Origin: JAAYAY01 sp964429355 | GTDB taxonomy: Bacteria > Planctomycetota > Planctomycetia > Pirellulales > Thermoguttaceae | DNA length: 23,575 bases | Reading direction: 5' to 3' | Assembly: GCA_964429355.1 (NCBI GenBank) | Contig: CAYSCH010000115.1 | Location: 1-23,575, forward strand | Part shown: piece after piece, positions 22,900 to 23,575 of the stretch | Layout: each line of letters opens with the position of its first letter | Numbering within the stretch: the stretch's first letter is position 1 | Made by a program: the position numbers and the translations under genes | The notes under the pieces: model-generated | What the model saw: the letters and a program-made list of their open reading frames with translations, nothing else | Database searches by the model: none | What the model was told of the DNA's origin: nothing

Positions 22900-23575
22900 A
22901 TGGTTTGGAACAGACAGATATTGGCGGCTGGCATTCTCTTCTGGGGCTTGGCAAGCACCACGGGCGTGGCCCAGCAGCTAACGGCAACCCAGGCATATTT
23001 TGACGAACCCCGTCAGCTCAGCTACTTCGAGTCTTGCGGTTCAGTCCTGGATCCAACCGGCATCCGTGGCAATAGTGCCGTGGAACTTTGCAGCGCCGTC
23101 CGTCCGGTCGCCTGCGACGATTTCGGGTGTGACCTGAGCGTCGTTCCGGACTCCGATATGGCCCCCTGCCAGACGTCCTGCTCGTCGGCCGGTTGTTCCA
23201 CCTTGGACTGCGGTATGGTCGACTGTGGAACGATCCCTGGCGGTTGGCTGGCCGATTCGGAATTCTTCTTCGCAGGTGACGGCTGGAAGACAAAGGGGGA
23301 CGACAACAACAACAACAATTTCGGCTTCCGTACCGGGTTCAATACGGGCATCGGTCTGGGATGCCTGCCGTTCTCATTCCAGGTCGGCTCGTCGATCGGC
23401 GGATATGACTTCTTTGGCCGCGAGGATGGACGGGAACGCACCACGGAAACGCAGCTCTTCCTGACCACCGGTTTTTACCAGCGGAGCGACGTTTGCTGCG
23501 GCAAACGGATCAGTGCGGGATTCGTCTGGGACTACATGCACGACAGCACCTGGGGCGAAGAGGGATCCTACGTGG
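22900..23575 (+). CDS. Cys-rich secreted, probable outer-membrane protein (partial, runs off right edge)
   Basis: The frame is open from ATG 22900 to the right edge, giving about 225 residues. The start is supported by AGGAG 10 nt upstream; another in-frame ATG 27 nt earlier has no ribosome site. Residues 1-26 are a signal peptide (MVWNRQILAAGILFWGLAST). Then comes a Cys-rich region with nine cysteines (ESC, ELC, VAC, FGC, APC, TSC, AGC, LDC and VDC contexts), likely disulfide-bonded outside the cytoplasm. The later part has barrel-like strands: DSEFFFAGDGWKTKGDDNNN, FGFRTGFNTGIGLG, PFSFQVGSSIGGYDFFGR, TQLFLTTGFYQRSDVCCGKR and FVWDYMHDSTWG. This strand pattern resembles a planctomycete-specific barrel-like family, possibly the one catalogued as DUF6666, from memory only. 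No enzymatic motif is seen. Confidence 0.8.
   Translation, partial: MVWNRQILAAGILFWGLASTTGVAQQLTATQAYFDEPRQLSYFESCGSVLDPTGIRGNSAVELCSAVRPVACDDFGCDLSVVPDSDMAPCQTSCSSAGCSTLDCGMVDCGTIPGGWLADSEFFFAGDGWKTKGDDNNNNNFGFRTGFNTGIGLGCLPFSFQVGSSIGGYDFFGREDGRERTTETQLFLTTGFYQRSDVCCGKRISAGFVWDYMHDSTWGEEGSYV

Overview
The window is GC-rich bacterial chromosome that most resembles a planctomycete, probably a Pirellulales-type lineage. This is inferred from gene content alone: a Tat-exported sugar-isomerase-like protein, a group-2 sigma-70 factor with a large insert, an HTH-EIIA fusion, a Cys-rich secreted barrel-like protein and several small hairpin repeats between genes. No rRNA, tRNA, phage or CRISPR array was seen.

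Layout, left to right. 1-611 (-) is the N-terminal part of a probable AAA ATPase that runs off the left edge. 717-1190 (-) is an ankyrin-repeat protein. 1191-2610 is a decayed, gene-poor stretch with a redoxin tail remnant and a tandem pair of hairpin repeats. 2611-3903 (-) is a two-domain class II aldolase/adducin protein whose second domain has lost its zinc site. 4281-5666 (-) is a sigma-70 family factor, followed by an HtrA/Deg protease at 5960-7495 (-). 8080-10886 (+) is an overlapping NtrB/NtrC-type two-component pair. It converges on a minus-strand operon, 12457-10880, of an HTH-EIIA(Ntr-like) fusion and a degenerate double-receiver protein. 12976-14955 (+) encodes two secreted or outer-membrane proteins. 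15244-16635 (-) is asnS, and 16915-18696 (-) is an NRAMP-fold transporter without the canonical metal ligands. 19061-20017 (-) is a Tat-exported TIM-barrel isomerase/epimerase homologue, and 20093-21127 (-) an Rpn-family nuclease. 21355-22407 (-) is trxB interrupted by one in-frame amber codon. 22900-23575 (+) is the start of a Cys-rich secreted protein that runs off the right edge.

How the genes may work together. The NtrB/NtrC pair is sigma-54 type by its GAFTDA motif and faces an EIIA(Ntr)-like regulator and a pseudo-receiver, so 8080-12457 looks like a compact signalling island. HtrA, the sigma factor and TrxB are envelope-stress, transcription and redox housekeeping functions.

The most notable signals are the single amber codon in trxB with both flanks intact, the NRAMP homologue lacking its metal-binding residues, the signalling island, and three families of short palindromic repeats, one showing a compensatory stem change. 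I did not find a convincing new defence or biosynthetic system.
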